From Colwellia sp. Arc7-635 (GTDB taxonomy: Bacteria > Pseudomonadota > Gammaproteobacteria > Enterobacterales > Alteromonadaceae): a DNA stretch of 64,000 bases. The stretch is from positions 3,348,001 through 3,412,000 of the forward strand of contig NZ_CP034660.1 of NCBI RefSeq assembly GCF_003971255.1. Direction: 5' to 3'. Shown here piece by piece: positions 53,695-62,316 of the stretch. The position numbers were made by a program, and so were the translations under genes. The notes beneath the pieces are model-generated. The model saw only the letters and a program-made list of their open reading frames with translations. It was not told where the DNA came from and searched no databases. How positions within the stretch are numbered: the stretch's first letter is position 1; each line of letters opens with the position of its first letter.

Positions 53695-54516
53695 TTACAA
53701 CCAACGTTTACGTCGTTTATAAGACTTTAAGCCTTTAAAGCTTTTACGCTCGTCATTACCGCCACCCAGATAAAACTCTTTCACATCTTCGTTGTTCAGT
53801 AATTGCTCTTGTGTGCCATCAAGCACCACTTTTCCTGATTCCATAATGTAACCATAATTCGCAGCTCTTAGCGCATAGTTAGCATTTTGCTCAACCAATA
53901 GCATGGTAATGCCTTGGTCTTGATTGATTTTTTTAATAATGCCAAAAACTTCTTTGACTAATAAAGGCGATAGCCCCATTGATGGTTCGTCTAAACAAAT
54001 CATTTTGGGTCTTGCCATTAACGCTCGGCCAATCGCTAGCATTTGCTGTTCACCACCTGACAGATAACCCGCTAAGCCGGTGCGCTCTTTTAAGCGTGGA
54101 AAGTAGTGATAAACCATCTCGATATCTTGATTTATTTGTGAATCTTTACGGGTAAAAGCACCTAGTTTTAGGTTTTCTAGCGAGGTCATATCTTCGATAA
54201 TACGACGCCCTTCCATTACTTGAAACAGTCCACTGCGTACTACATCTTCAGCATTTTTACTGTCAATGCGCTCGCCCATAAAGCTAATATCGCCTTTGGT
54301 GACTTCACCATTCTCAGTTTTTAACAAGCCTGAAATAGCTTTAAGTGTGGTCGACTTACCTGCGCCGTTGGGCCCCAAAAGGGTAACAACATCGCCTTCT
54401 GGTACATCTAAACTCACGCCACGAAGCACCTGTATTACTTCGTCATAAACTACCTCAATATTATTCACCGTTAAGATCGGTGATGCAGGTTGCAATTTTG
54501 TCGCTGCTTGTGACAT
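53695..54516 (-). CDS. livF: Branched-chain-type ABC transporter ATPase LivF
   Basis: 273 aa. Walker A LLGPNGAGKSTTLKAISG, signature LSGGEQQMLAIGRALM, Walker B MICLDEPSMGLS and the LivF-typical VEQNANYALRAANYGYIM. It carries a 30-residue basic C-terminal tail (GNDERKSFKGLKSYKRRKRW) beyond the usual end. It powers uptake together with LivG, LivH, LivM and the binding protein encoded upstream. Confidence 0.9.
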   Translation of the reverse strand: MSQAATKLQPASPILTVNNIEVVYDEVIQVLRGVSLDVPEGDVVTLLGPNGAGKSTTLKAISGLLKTENGEVTKGDISFMGERIDSKNAEDVVRSGLFQVMEGRRIIEDMTSLENLKLGAFTRKDSQINQDIEMVYHYFPRLKERTGLAGYLSGGEQQMLAIGRALMARPKMICLDEPSMGLSPLLVKEVFGIIKKINQDQGITMLLVEQNANYALRAANYGYIMESGKVVLDGTQEQLLNNEDVKEFYLGGGNDERKSFKGLKSYKRRKRWL

Positions 54517-54627
54517 ACATACTCCGTATAAGTAATTTTTTGCTATTAGTTTTTTGCTGATGATTACTGAACAAAGCCCCCGCTCTGCCCAGTAATATTC
54601 AGTGTTAATCGTTATCCGCTTTAGTGA

Positions 54628-55875
54628 TTAGTAACCTAACCAATCTTCACGACGATCCAAAGTGACTTGTGATACTTTTTCTACTGAAATATCACCACCG
54701 TTATAATTACCTTTATAGATATTAACTTGGTTAATGCCACGATGATCTTCATTGGTCCAGTTAGCTGGTAAACAAACGCCATCTAAACCTTTAGGTACCC
54801 AGTTTTTCCGAACATACATACCTTTTTTGATGTTTTCGCCGGTGATACCACCATTATCTTTAGCCCACTCCATCGCTTCTTTCATAAAGAAGGTCGAACA
54901 AACACCGCGCATATAATGATGCACACGCTCTTCAGTACCTGACTCATCTGATTGCTTTGAGATTTCACGGACTAATTTCATCCCTGGGGCATCATCACCC
55001 CAGAATGGTGTCATGGTAGGGAAAATATAATCTTTTATACCTTCACCAGCCGCACTAAAAATATTCTTATCACCACCCCAAATATTCGACATAAACTGAA
55101 TCTCAGTACCGACGGTGTTACAAGATTTAACCAGTGATAACACTGACCCACCTAAGTTACCGATATAACCATAATTTGAACCTGAACTTTTCAAGCTTAA
55201 ACATTGCGCTTTAAAGTCACCTGGTTTCATTGAAACAACAACCGCTGGTTGTACGTCAAAGCCTAACTCTGTTGCATATTCAGCACAGGCTTCTTTCGGT
55301 GCGTTAGGAAATGGGTGATTAGCACCAATGTGGGTAAATTTAGCTTTACCTTTACCGCCTTTATCTTTCCAGTCTTGTGCTGCCCATTGCACTAAACCAC
55401 GACAGGCATCTGAATATGACGCACCGTAAAAAAAGTTATAAGGTGCTGGCTTTTTCGTATGTGGATTTTTACCGGTTGGGTCAGTTAAATGCCCTGAGTA
55501 TGACGCTGAAAAAACCGGAACTTTATCTTTTGCGACAAATGAAATAAGCGCTTCAGTATCTGCAGTTCCCCAACCTTGCATAGCCACCATATTTTTACGT
55601 GAATGCCATTTTTTGTATGACGCGATAGCTTGTGGAACTTTGTAGGCATAGTCGATTGTTTCAGACTCTAATGTTGTGCCTTTAATGCCGCCATTGGCGT
55701 TAATGTAAGCGAGTGAGTCTCGTACACCATCAGCATAGTTTTTACCGACAAAAGCGGTAGGTCCTGACATGTCGGCTAAATGGCCAACAAAGACTGAATC
55801 TTCGGCGAATACCTGTGTGCTCATCCCCAAAGCACAGCATACGAATAGAGAACTTAATTTTGCTTTATGTTGCAT
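54628..55875 (-). CDS. livK: LivK-like substrate-binding protein of the ABC transporter
   Basis: 415 aa with signal peptide (SLFVCCALGMSTQVFA-E). The periplasmic binding-protein type I fold has the SGPTAFVGKNYADGVRDSLAYINANGGIKG start. It lies between livM and livF and collects the substrate in the periplasm. By context the ligand may be a carboxylic acid rather than an amino acid. The residue pattern alone does not reveal it. Confidence 0.85.
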   Translation of the reverse strand: MQHKAKLSSLFVCCALGMSTQVFAEDSVFVGHLADMSGPTAFVGKNYADGVRDSLAYINANGGIKGTTLESETIDYAYKVPQAIASYKKWHSRKNMVAMQGWGTADTEALISFVAKDKVPVFSASYSGHLTDPTGKNPHTKKPAPYNFFYGASYSDACRGLVQWAAQDWKDKGGKGKAKFTHIGANHPFPNAPKEACAEYATELGFDVQPAVVVSMKPGDFKAQCLSLKSSGSNYGYIGNLGGSVLSLVKSCNTVGTEIQFMSNIWGGDKNIFSAAGEGIKDYIFPTMTPFWGDDAPGMKLVREISKQSDESGTEERVHHYMRGVCSTFFMKEAMEWAKDNGGITGENIKKGMYVRKNWVPKGLDGVCLPANWTNEDHRGINQVNIYKGNYNGGDISVEKVSQVTLDRREDWLGY

Positions 55876-55948
55876 GACTATTTCCTTCTTCTTTTAATGG
55901 CTATATTGCCAATGACTTGTTGTCGTTATTTTTATGAACTTACTTTTT

Positions 55949-55980
55949 ATATCTTTTAATATCTTTTAATATCTTTTAAT
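55949..55980. repeat. 10-bp tandem repeat in the livM-livK spacer
   Basis: Three units of TATCTTTTAA between the livM and livK genes. Confidence 0.65.
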
Positions 55981-56034
55981 AAGTATTTTTTAATATTTAT
56001 TTTCAGTTACTTACCTTCAAAAAATTAACAGTGA

Positions 56035-57108
56035 TTAATATGAAAATGGATAAAATTTCCAATAATTTTTAATCTGCGCCCAACGATGCGCCATACCTTC
56101 TGGCTCAAATATCAGGAACAAAATAATCACTAAGCCGATGGCCATTTCTTTTATGTAAGCTAAGCCGTCAACCACCATAGGAATATTGCCCCACTCGGTC
56201 ATTTTCATTAAGCCAACACCGCTTTCTAATGCTTCAGGTAAGAACACCATGAACACAACGCCCATTAACGTGCCTTTAATAGAGCCTAAGCCGCCGATAA
56301 TAATCATGGCGAGAAATTGAATTGACATGAACAAGGTGAATCCTTCGGCAGACACATAACCTAAATAATGCGCATAAAGTGCTCCACCAATACCTGCGTA
56401 AAAAGATGAAACCCCGAATGACAACAAGCGATATTTATTTAATTTAATGCCCATTATTTCAGCTGAAAGATAATGGTCACGTACCGCAATAAAGGCACGT
56501 CCTTCTCGGCTACGCATTAAGTTACAGCCCCAAATATACATAAACACTAAGGCAAATAACGCGATATAGAAAAAGCTTTCATCAGTATTAAAAACAAAAC
56601 CAAACAAGTTAATCGGGTCTGCCGATGAACCGTATGAGCCACCAGAAAACCAGTTAGCACGGGCAAAAAAGTCTTCTAAAATAAACTGTGCTGCTAACGT
56701 TGCGATGGCAAGGTACAAGCCTTTAATTCTTGAGGCCGGTAAACCAAAGATCATCCCTACCCCCATGGTTAAAAAACCCGCCAGTGGGATACATAACACC
56801 ACGGGAATGCCAAATGACACGTTCAACCAGGCAGAAGCAAAAGCACCAAAGCCAAAAAATGCCCCATGTCCAAGTGATATTTGTCCGGTATAACCGACCA
56901 AAATATTTAACCCTAGCGCGGCAATACCTAAGTACGATATTTGAATAAATAATGTTAAATAATAAGCATCAACTAAATAAGGCGCGGCGCACAATAATGC
57001 GATAGCCATGATCGCCATACGTTTGATGGTTTTAGTTTCAAAAATGGTATTATCTTGTTTATAGCTAGTACGGAAATCACCGCATGGTCGCATCGTTAAA
57101 CTCGACAT
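56035..57108 (-). CDS. livM: Branched-chain-type ABC transporter permease LivM
   Basis: 357 aa with about nine helices; the family signatures YLTLFIQISYLGIAALGLNI, GYTGQISLGHGAFFGFGAF and FLAMIIIGGLGSIKGTLMG are present. The N-terminal 30 residues are polar. Inner-membrane partner of LivH. 115 bp after the livH stop. Confidence 0.9.
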   Translation of the reverse strand: MSSLTMRPCGDFRTSYKQDNTIFETKTIKRMAIMAIALLCAAPYLVDAYYLTLFIQISYLGIAALGLNILVGYTGQISLGHGAFFGFGAFASAWLNVSFGIPVVLCIPLAGFLTMGVGMIFGLPASRIKGLYLAIATLAAQFILEDFFARANWFSGGSYGSSADPINLFGFVFNTDESFFYIALFALVFMYIWGCNLMRSREGRAFIAVRDHYLSAEIMGIKLNKYRLLSFGVSSFYAGIGGALYAHYLGYVSAEGFTLFMSIQFLAMIIIGGLGSIKGTLMGVVFMVFLPEALESGVGLMKMTEWGNIPMVVDGLAYIKEMAIGLVIILFLIFEPEGMAHRWAQIKNYWKFYPFSY

Positions 57109-57223
57109 AATTAACTCCTAAAAACTCGATGTAACTCGATATAGTTCGATTCAGTTCAATAAAACTCGCTGAAAATTAGCGCTACCTTTTACCGTTGTAG
57201 CGCATGCTTCACATCACGAAAAT

Positions 57224-58117
57224 TTAAATTCTTTCAATATCTTTAGTACCAAATAAACCGTAAGGCTTGAACCAAAGAATGATAAGTAATACGTAAAATG
57301 GCGCTATGTCATACATGTTGCCAATATGGAGATATTGGCTATCAAAAAACTCAGCAACATTCTCTAATACGCCGATAATTAAACCACCGACAATGGCACC
57401 AACGATTGAATCTAAGCCACCTAAAATAACCGCCGGGAAGACTTTAATCCCCATCATAGAGAGCGAACTTGATACCCCGCTGACCATGGCGATAACCACA
57501 CCTGCGGTCGCTGATACGGTTGCTGCAATTCCCCAACTCATGGCAAACACTTGTTTTACTGAAATACCCAAACTTTGCGCTATTTGTTGATCGAAAGCGG
57601 TAGCACGCATGGCTAAACCGTATTTAGAATGTTTAAAGAATAAGTAGAATGCCACCATGATAATCAATGCAATCACGGTACTCATGAGATACGCCACTTC
57701 GATATTGAGCCCCAGTATTTGTATACTTTCGGTTTCAAACACTTTTGGATAACTTTGCGCCGAAACACCAAAGATCCACTTCATTAGTGCTTGGAAAAAT
57801 ATCGATAAACCGATAGTGACCATGATCACTGAAATAATTGGCTCACCAATCATTGGGCGTAAGACAATCATCTGCAGCAGAATGCCAAACACCGCCATAA
57901 ATACCATTGTCAGTAAGAAACCGACAATAAATGGCAGCTCCAAATACACCAATGACGCCCAACAAACCCAAGCACCGATAAGTAAGAACTCACCTTGGGC
58001 GAAGTTAACAATTTGGGTAGATTTGTAGACTAAAACAAAACACATACCCACGACGCCATACAATAGGCCAACAATGAGGCCATTGACGATTAACTGAGTT
58101 AATAGTTCAAAATTCAT
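57224..58117 (-). CDS. livH: Branched-chain-type ABC transporter permease LivH
   Basis: 297 aa: NGLIVGLLYGVVGMCFVLVY, NFAQGEFLLIGAWVCW and the C-terminal FPAVILGGLDSIVGAIVGGL are characteristic of LivH. Its ATG overlaps the end of the acyl-CoA ligase gene by 4 bases, linking the transporter to the CoA-activating enzyme. Confidence 0.92.
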   Translation of the reverse strand: MNFELLTQLIVNGLIVGLLYGVVGMCFVLVYKSTQIVNFAQGEFLLIGAWVCWASLVYLELPFIVGFLLTMVFMAVFGILLQMIVLRPMIGEPIISVIMVTIGLSIFFQALMKWIFGVSAQSYPKVFETESIQILGLNIEVAYLMSTVIALIIMVAFYLFFKHSKYGLAMRATAFDQQIAQSLGISVKQVFAMSWGIAATVSATAGVVIAMVSGVSSSLSMMGIKVFPAVILGGLDSIVGAIVGGLIIGVLENVAEFFDSQYLHIGNMYDIAPFYVLLIILWFKPYGLFGTKDIERI

Positions 58118-60087
58118 GATGCTCTCCGTTCTATATTTGCTTGTGCAATAGCCGCTTGACTCGACTGGTCATTGGCGATCAAGGACGTCACTTTAAGCTG
58201 CGTTTGGATACGCGTTTTGGTGCCATCTTGAAAAGCAATGGTTGTGTCAATATCAACTACGTCTTTGTTGTCATAAATTGCCGAGATGATGTCGCCATAT
58301 TTATCAGCAATAACGCCACGACGAACCTTGCGAGTACGGGTTAATTCGCCATCATCAGCGTCGAGCTCTTTGTATAGCAAAAGAAATTTATGGATTTTTT
58401 GAGCGTCAGGTAACGACTCATTGACCCGTGAAATTTCTTCGGCCAATTTTGCGTAAACCTCAGGTAACGTTGATAAGTTGGTGTAGTTAGTAAAGGCAAA
58501 ACCACTTTGCTCAGCCCACTTAGAAACGATACTAAAACGAATACAAATAATGGCTGACAAGTAAGGTTTGTCTTTACCCAAAATAACTGCCTCACCAATA
58601 AATGATGAAAATTTCAGTTTGTTTTCAATATATTGCGGTGAGTATTGTGCACCGTTACTAGTACAAGCAAGATCTTTAATACGGTCAATTACCACCAAAT
58701 GCCCTGACGGTTTAAAGTAACCAGCATCACCAGTTTGCATCCAGCCATCGATGACATCTTCGTCGTACGCTTTTTGGTTATTAAGATAACCGGTAAACAT
58801 ACCTACTGTTTTCGAGATAATTTCGCCAACACCGGCTTCATCAGTATTAATAACTTTGATTTCTGCATTGTCAAAAGCAAAACCGACACTGTCATAGTCA
58901 ATATCACCTTCATGATGAATGGTGTAAGCACCACACATTTCAGTTTGACCATAAAGTTGGCGCAAAGGCACACCTATGGTTTGAAAAAATCGAAAGGTAT
59001 CAGGCCCCATTGCGGCACCACCAGTTGCAGCTGATTTTAAAAATGAAAAACCTAGGCGATCACGTAACGCTTTCATTAATAAGATGTCAGCAAGCCATGA
59101 CTTTTTGCCTTCAGCTTGGCTTTGTTCTGCTAGTTTCATCGCGTAATTAAACAATTTTCGTTTTAGCGGCGTTGAATCCATCATTCGCGCTTGTACATCA
59201 GCAAGAATGCCTTCCCAAACACGTGGTGCCAGTAGAACAAAGCTCGGTCCTATTTCACGTAAATCTGACATTAAGGTTTCTTGTTCTTCAACGAAGTTGA
59301 CAATTTGGCGCGCGATCAACGCTTGCCCTACGGCATAAACTTGTTCCATGATCCAAGGTAATGGCAATACAGAAACATAGTTATCGCCTGGTTGACGAGG
59401 ATCTGCTCTTAGGTAAGAGCTACAATGTTTAACGAAGTCGCCACCGTTTAACAACGCAATTTTTGGCTTAGATGTGGTGCCTGAGGTTGTGCAATAAATA
59501 GCAATTTCTTCAGGCGTTGTTGCCGCCGTTAGTTGCTGGTAGCGTTGTGGGTTTGCTTGTTCAATTTTCTGACCTAGTTTATAAACCGCATTAATATCAA
59601 TCAGTCTTGAGTCTGAATATTTACGCATGCCTCTAGGGTCACAATAAACAATGAATTTTACGTTTGGAATATCATCACCTAACTCCAGTAACTTATCGCA
59701 TTGTTCTTCATTTTCTGCAATAACGACGGTGGCACCGCTGCTATCAAGTAAATAAACCACTTCTTCATGCATAGAGTCTTGGTATATGCCAATGGAGTAA
59801 CAACGCATAGCGTGTGCTGCAACTTCGCCCCAAACCCATTCAGGACGATTATCGCCTAACAGTGCTACAGCATCACCTTGGCTTATTCCCATATCCAGTA
59901 AACCTAAGGTCAACCATTTCACTCGGTTGTTGTAATCGTCCCAGGTAAATTCATTCCAAATACCAAATTCTTTTTCTCGCATCGCAATAACATCAGGCCA
60001 GTTATCCGCGTTGTGTTGTAAAATCTTTGGGAAGGTATTTAACGCGCCCATTTCAAAATCATTGTTAATTTGGGTGACAACAGCCAT
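58114..60087 (-). CDS. AMP-dependent acyl-CoA synthetase (long-chain type)
   Basis: 657 aa. ATP-binding motif IYCTTSGTTSKPKIALL, LYGQTEMCGAYTIHH, GWMQTGDAGYFKPSGHLVVIDRIKD and the LTRTRKVRRG end of the long-chain ligase group. It adenylates a carboxylic acid and transfers it to CoA in the cytoplasm. The gene sits inside the liv cluster, overlapping livG (1 base) and livH (4 bases). This arrangement recurs in proteobacterial clusters for fatty or aromatic acid use, suggesting that the imported acid is trapped as a CoA ester. Confidence 0.88.
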   Translation of the reverse strand: MAVVTQINNDFEMGALNTFPKILQHNADNWPDVIAMREKEFGIWNEFTWDDYNNRVKWLTLGLLDMGISQGDAVALLGDNRPEWVWGEVAAHAMRCYSIGIYQDSMHEEVVYLLDSSGATVVIAENEEQCDKLLELGDDIPNVKFIVYCDPRGMRKYSDSRLIDINAVYKLGQKIEQANPQRYQQLTAATTPEEIAIYCTTSGTTSKPKIALLNGGDFVKHCSSYLRADPRQPGDNYVSVLPLPWIMEQVYAVGQALIARQIVNFVEEQETLMSDLREIGPSFVLLAPRVWEGILADVQARMMDSTPLKRKLFNYAMKLAEQSQAEGKKSWLADILLMKALRDRLGFSFLKSAATGGAAMGPDTFRFFQTIGVPLRQLYGQTEMCGAYTIHHEGDIDYDSVGFAFDNAEIKVINTDEAGVGEIISKTVGMFTGYLNNQKAYDEDVIDGWMQTGDAGYFKPSGHLVVIDRIKDLACTSNGAQYSPQYIENKLKFSSFIGEAVILGKDKPYLSAIICIRFSIVSKWAEQSGFAFTNYTNLSTLPEVYAKLAEEISRVNESLPDAQKIHKFLLLYKELDADDGELTRTRKVRRGVIADKYGDIISAIYDNKDVVDIDTTIAFQDGTKTRIQTQLKVTSLIANDQSSQAAIAQANIERRAS

Positions 60088-60911
60088 TAGCTTACCCCTT
60101 CTAATTTCACTTGTTGCTCAGCAGAGGTATCTTCATCATCCTCAAGCCCCAAGTAAGCTCGTTTAACATAAGGATCTGCCATAACCTCTTCAGGTAAGCC
60201 GCAAATCAGTTTTTTACCAAAGTCGAGTACCATCACTTCGTGGGAAATATCCATAACGACGCCCATGTCGTGCTCTATCATCACCACAGTGATGCCAAAC
60301 TCTTCATTTAAATCAAGAATGTATCTAGCCATGTCTTCTTTTTCTTCTAGATTCATCCCTGCCATAGGTTCATCAAGTAGAATAAGTTTTGGATTAAGTG
60401 CCATCGCACGTGCAAGCTCAACGCGTTTACGTAGACCGTAAGATAAGGTACCCGCGATAGATTTTCGAATATGAGAAATTTCTAGAAAATCGATAACTTC
60501 TTCAACTTTACGACGATGTTCTAACTCTTCTTTTTGCGCTCCAGAAGCCCAATACAAAGGTCCCGTAAGCCAGTTATTCTTTAATAGGTGATGGCGGCCA
60601 ACCATAATATTGTCAAGCACTGACATATGACCGAACAAAGCTAAATTCTGAAAAGTACGCCCCATGCCAAGATCTGCTCGATCGTTAGGACGTAGTGATG
60701 TGACATCTTGACCATCAAAAATAATATTGCCGCTGTTTGGACGATAGCGACCAGAAATGCAATTAAGCATTGAGGTTTTGCCCGCACCATTGGGGCCAAT
60801 AATAGAAAAAACCGAGCCTTTTTTTACTGAAAAGCTAACATCTGTTAAGGCTTTAACACCGCCAAACGCGAGAGATATTTGCTCTATATTGAGTATTGTT
60901 GACGCTGTCAT
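60087..60911 (-). CDS. livG: Branched-chain-type ABC transporter ATPase LivG
   Basis: 274 aa from ATG at 60911, with GGAGG 6 bases upstream; a TTG two codons earlier is unlikely. Walker A IIGPNGAGKTSMLNCISG, signature LSYGLRKRVELARAMAL (with Y in place of the usual second G), Walker B LILLDEPMAGMN. It ends in a short acidic extension. First gene of the cluster; its stop overlaps the ligase start. Confidence 0.9.
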   Translation of the reverse strand: MTASTILNIEQISLAFGGVKALTDVSFSVKKGSVFSIIGPNGAGKTSMLNCISGRYRPNSGNIIFDGQDVTSLRPNDRADLGMGRTFQNLALFGHMSVLDNIMVGRHHLLKNNWLTGPLYWASGAQKEELEHRRKVEEVIDFLEISHIRKSIAGTLSYGLRKRVELARAMALNPKLILLDEPMAGMNLEEKEDMARYILDLNEEFGITVVMIEHDMGVVMDISHEVMVLDFGKKLICGLPEEVMADPYVKRAYLGLEDDEDTSAEQQVKLEGVS

Positions 60912-60964
60912 ACCCAACCTCCTAAATTCAAGTGTGAGATAAAATTCATTACAACTTATGTTTT

Positions 60965-60992
60965 AAAAAAGAGAGAGGGCAAGCCCCCTCTC
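60965..60992 (-). terminator. Terminator after the porin gene
   Basis: On the minus strand GAGAGGG and CCCTCTC form a stem around GGCTTG, followed by TCTTTTTT. It separates the DcaP-like gene from livG, so the liv cluster needs its own promoter in the 50 bp upstream. Confidence 0.85.
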
Positions 60993-61063
60993 AAAACGCA
61001 ACAACAATTGGGGAAGTCACGCGAGTTTAAACACTAGAAATTACTGACGAAATAAATAAAAGA

Positions 61064-62104
61064 TCAAAGCATGTATCTCATTGACGCTTGAACGTAGGTT
61101 GAATCTTTATCTAACTCATCCATTGAAAAGTTGCCAACCTCAATACCGATAGAGAGCTCTTTTGTGAGATTTTCAAATAAGTTAACTCCCCATTGCGAGC
61201 GTTCTCGACCTGAAACATCACCTTCGACTTTGCCGTAAAGTACGGTTGAACGAAGCGATTCATTCCAATAATGGCGATAAGCCACAAGTACTGAAGTTAC
61301 GTCTTCCACTTCCTCGTCATACAAATCTTTCACAGCGGCAACACCAACATAACGGCCTAACTCACCTTTATGAAATTGGAAACGTAAATCATCTTTACCA
61401 ACAGTATTAATAACACCGGCAACCGATACACCGAACGCGGACTCGGTATTACCCAAGGTGGTATTAAGTTGTCGAGCTAAACCAGATACCGACGCACTAC
61501 CCCAATCGCCTTTGAAGTTATAACGAGCAATAACATCCGGTACGCTGTCATTTGATGTATCGCCGCCCCAACTTTCAGGATTTTCGAGTGAAACTTGGAA
61601 GTCGCCAATGTTGTAACGCACTTGACCTTGACGAATGAAAACCAATCCCGTTGTAGCGCCGGCAAAATCGGCCGACTCAGGTATTGCACTGGTATTCATA
61701 AAAGTTGACCATGTTTGACCAACCGTTAAATCTTTGTATTTTACAAACGCGTGTCGAATACGTGGGTTAGCGGAATTAGAAACAATTTCATTGCCACCGC
61801 CACCCCAGAAATCCAATTCAATAAAGCCCATAACATCGCCATGAACATACTTAGTATTAAAACGCGTTTCGTTCGCATAAATTCTGAACTGTGAAGCATC
61901 TTGCGATAACGCAGCACCATCACCAATCCAAAAATCACGATAACCAACATCACCATCAACATAGCGAGCGTCAACTTTAACGTAGCCACCAAAGGTTAAT
62001 TTGTCATTTTCAGTTAAGTCGAATTCGTAGCCAGCAAACGCAGAAGTTGTCGCTGCCATAAACGAAGATGCAAGTAATATTTTTTTATAATTTGAGTTAA
62101 ACAT
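61064..62104 (-). CDS. DcaP-like outer-membrane porin
   Basis: 346 aa with signal peptide (ILLASSFMAATTSAFA-G). The mature protein starts YEFDLTENDKLTFGGYVKVD and has alternating beta strands, FRIYANETRFNTKY, the gene-family segment DLTVGQTWSTFMNTSAIPES and a C-terminal aromatic end (VQASMRYML). DcaP porins were first described in Acinetobacter with dicarboxylic acid use. Its place before the liv/acyl-CoA ligase cluster suggests it admits the same substrate. Confidence 0.8.
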   Translation of the reverse strand: MFNSNYKKILLASSFMAATTSAFAGYEFDLTENDKLTFGGYVKVDARYVDGDVGYRDFWIGDGAALSQDASQFRIYANETRFNTKYVHGDVMGFIELDFWGGGGNEIVSNSANPRIRHAFVKYKDLTVGQTWSTFMNTSAIPESADFAGATTGLVFIRQGQVRYNIGDFQVSLENPESWGGDTSNDSVPDVIARYNFKGDWGSASVSGLARQLNTTLGNTESAFGVSVAGVINTVGKDDLRFQFHKGELGRYVGVAAVKDLYDEEVEDVTSVLVAYRHYWNESLRSTVLYGKVEGDVSGRERSQWGVNLFENLTKELSIGIEVGNFSMDELDKDSTYVQASMRYML

Positions 62105-62173
62105 CTAGCCGATCCCCTTGTATTTTGTTCACTCATATTAAGTGAGTCGAAAAAATCAACAATTGGTAATAAG

Positions 62174-62220
62174 GCTTAGTCCTTAGAAGTTAGTCCTTTA
62201 AAATTAGTCCTTTAGTCCAA
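62174..62220. repeat. Short tandem repeat upstream of the porin gene
   Basis: Four variants of TTAGTCCTT in the 212-bp divergent spacer. The spacer must contain both promoters, but no clear -10/-35 pair stands out. Confidence 0.5.
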
Positions 62221-62316
62221 TGCGATAGGATTAAACTTGTCGGAAAAAAAAGCTAACGTTAAGATGGGGACCATTATAAAAATCGTGGCTCGATCACGAA
62301 GTACAAGAAGAGCGGT

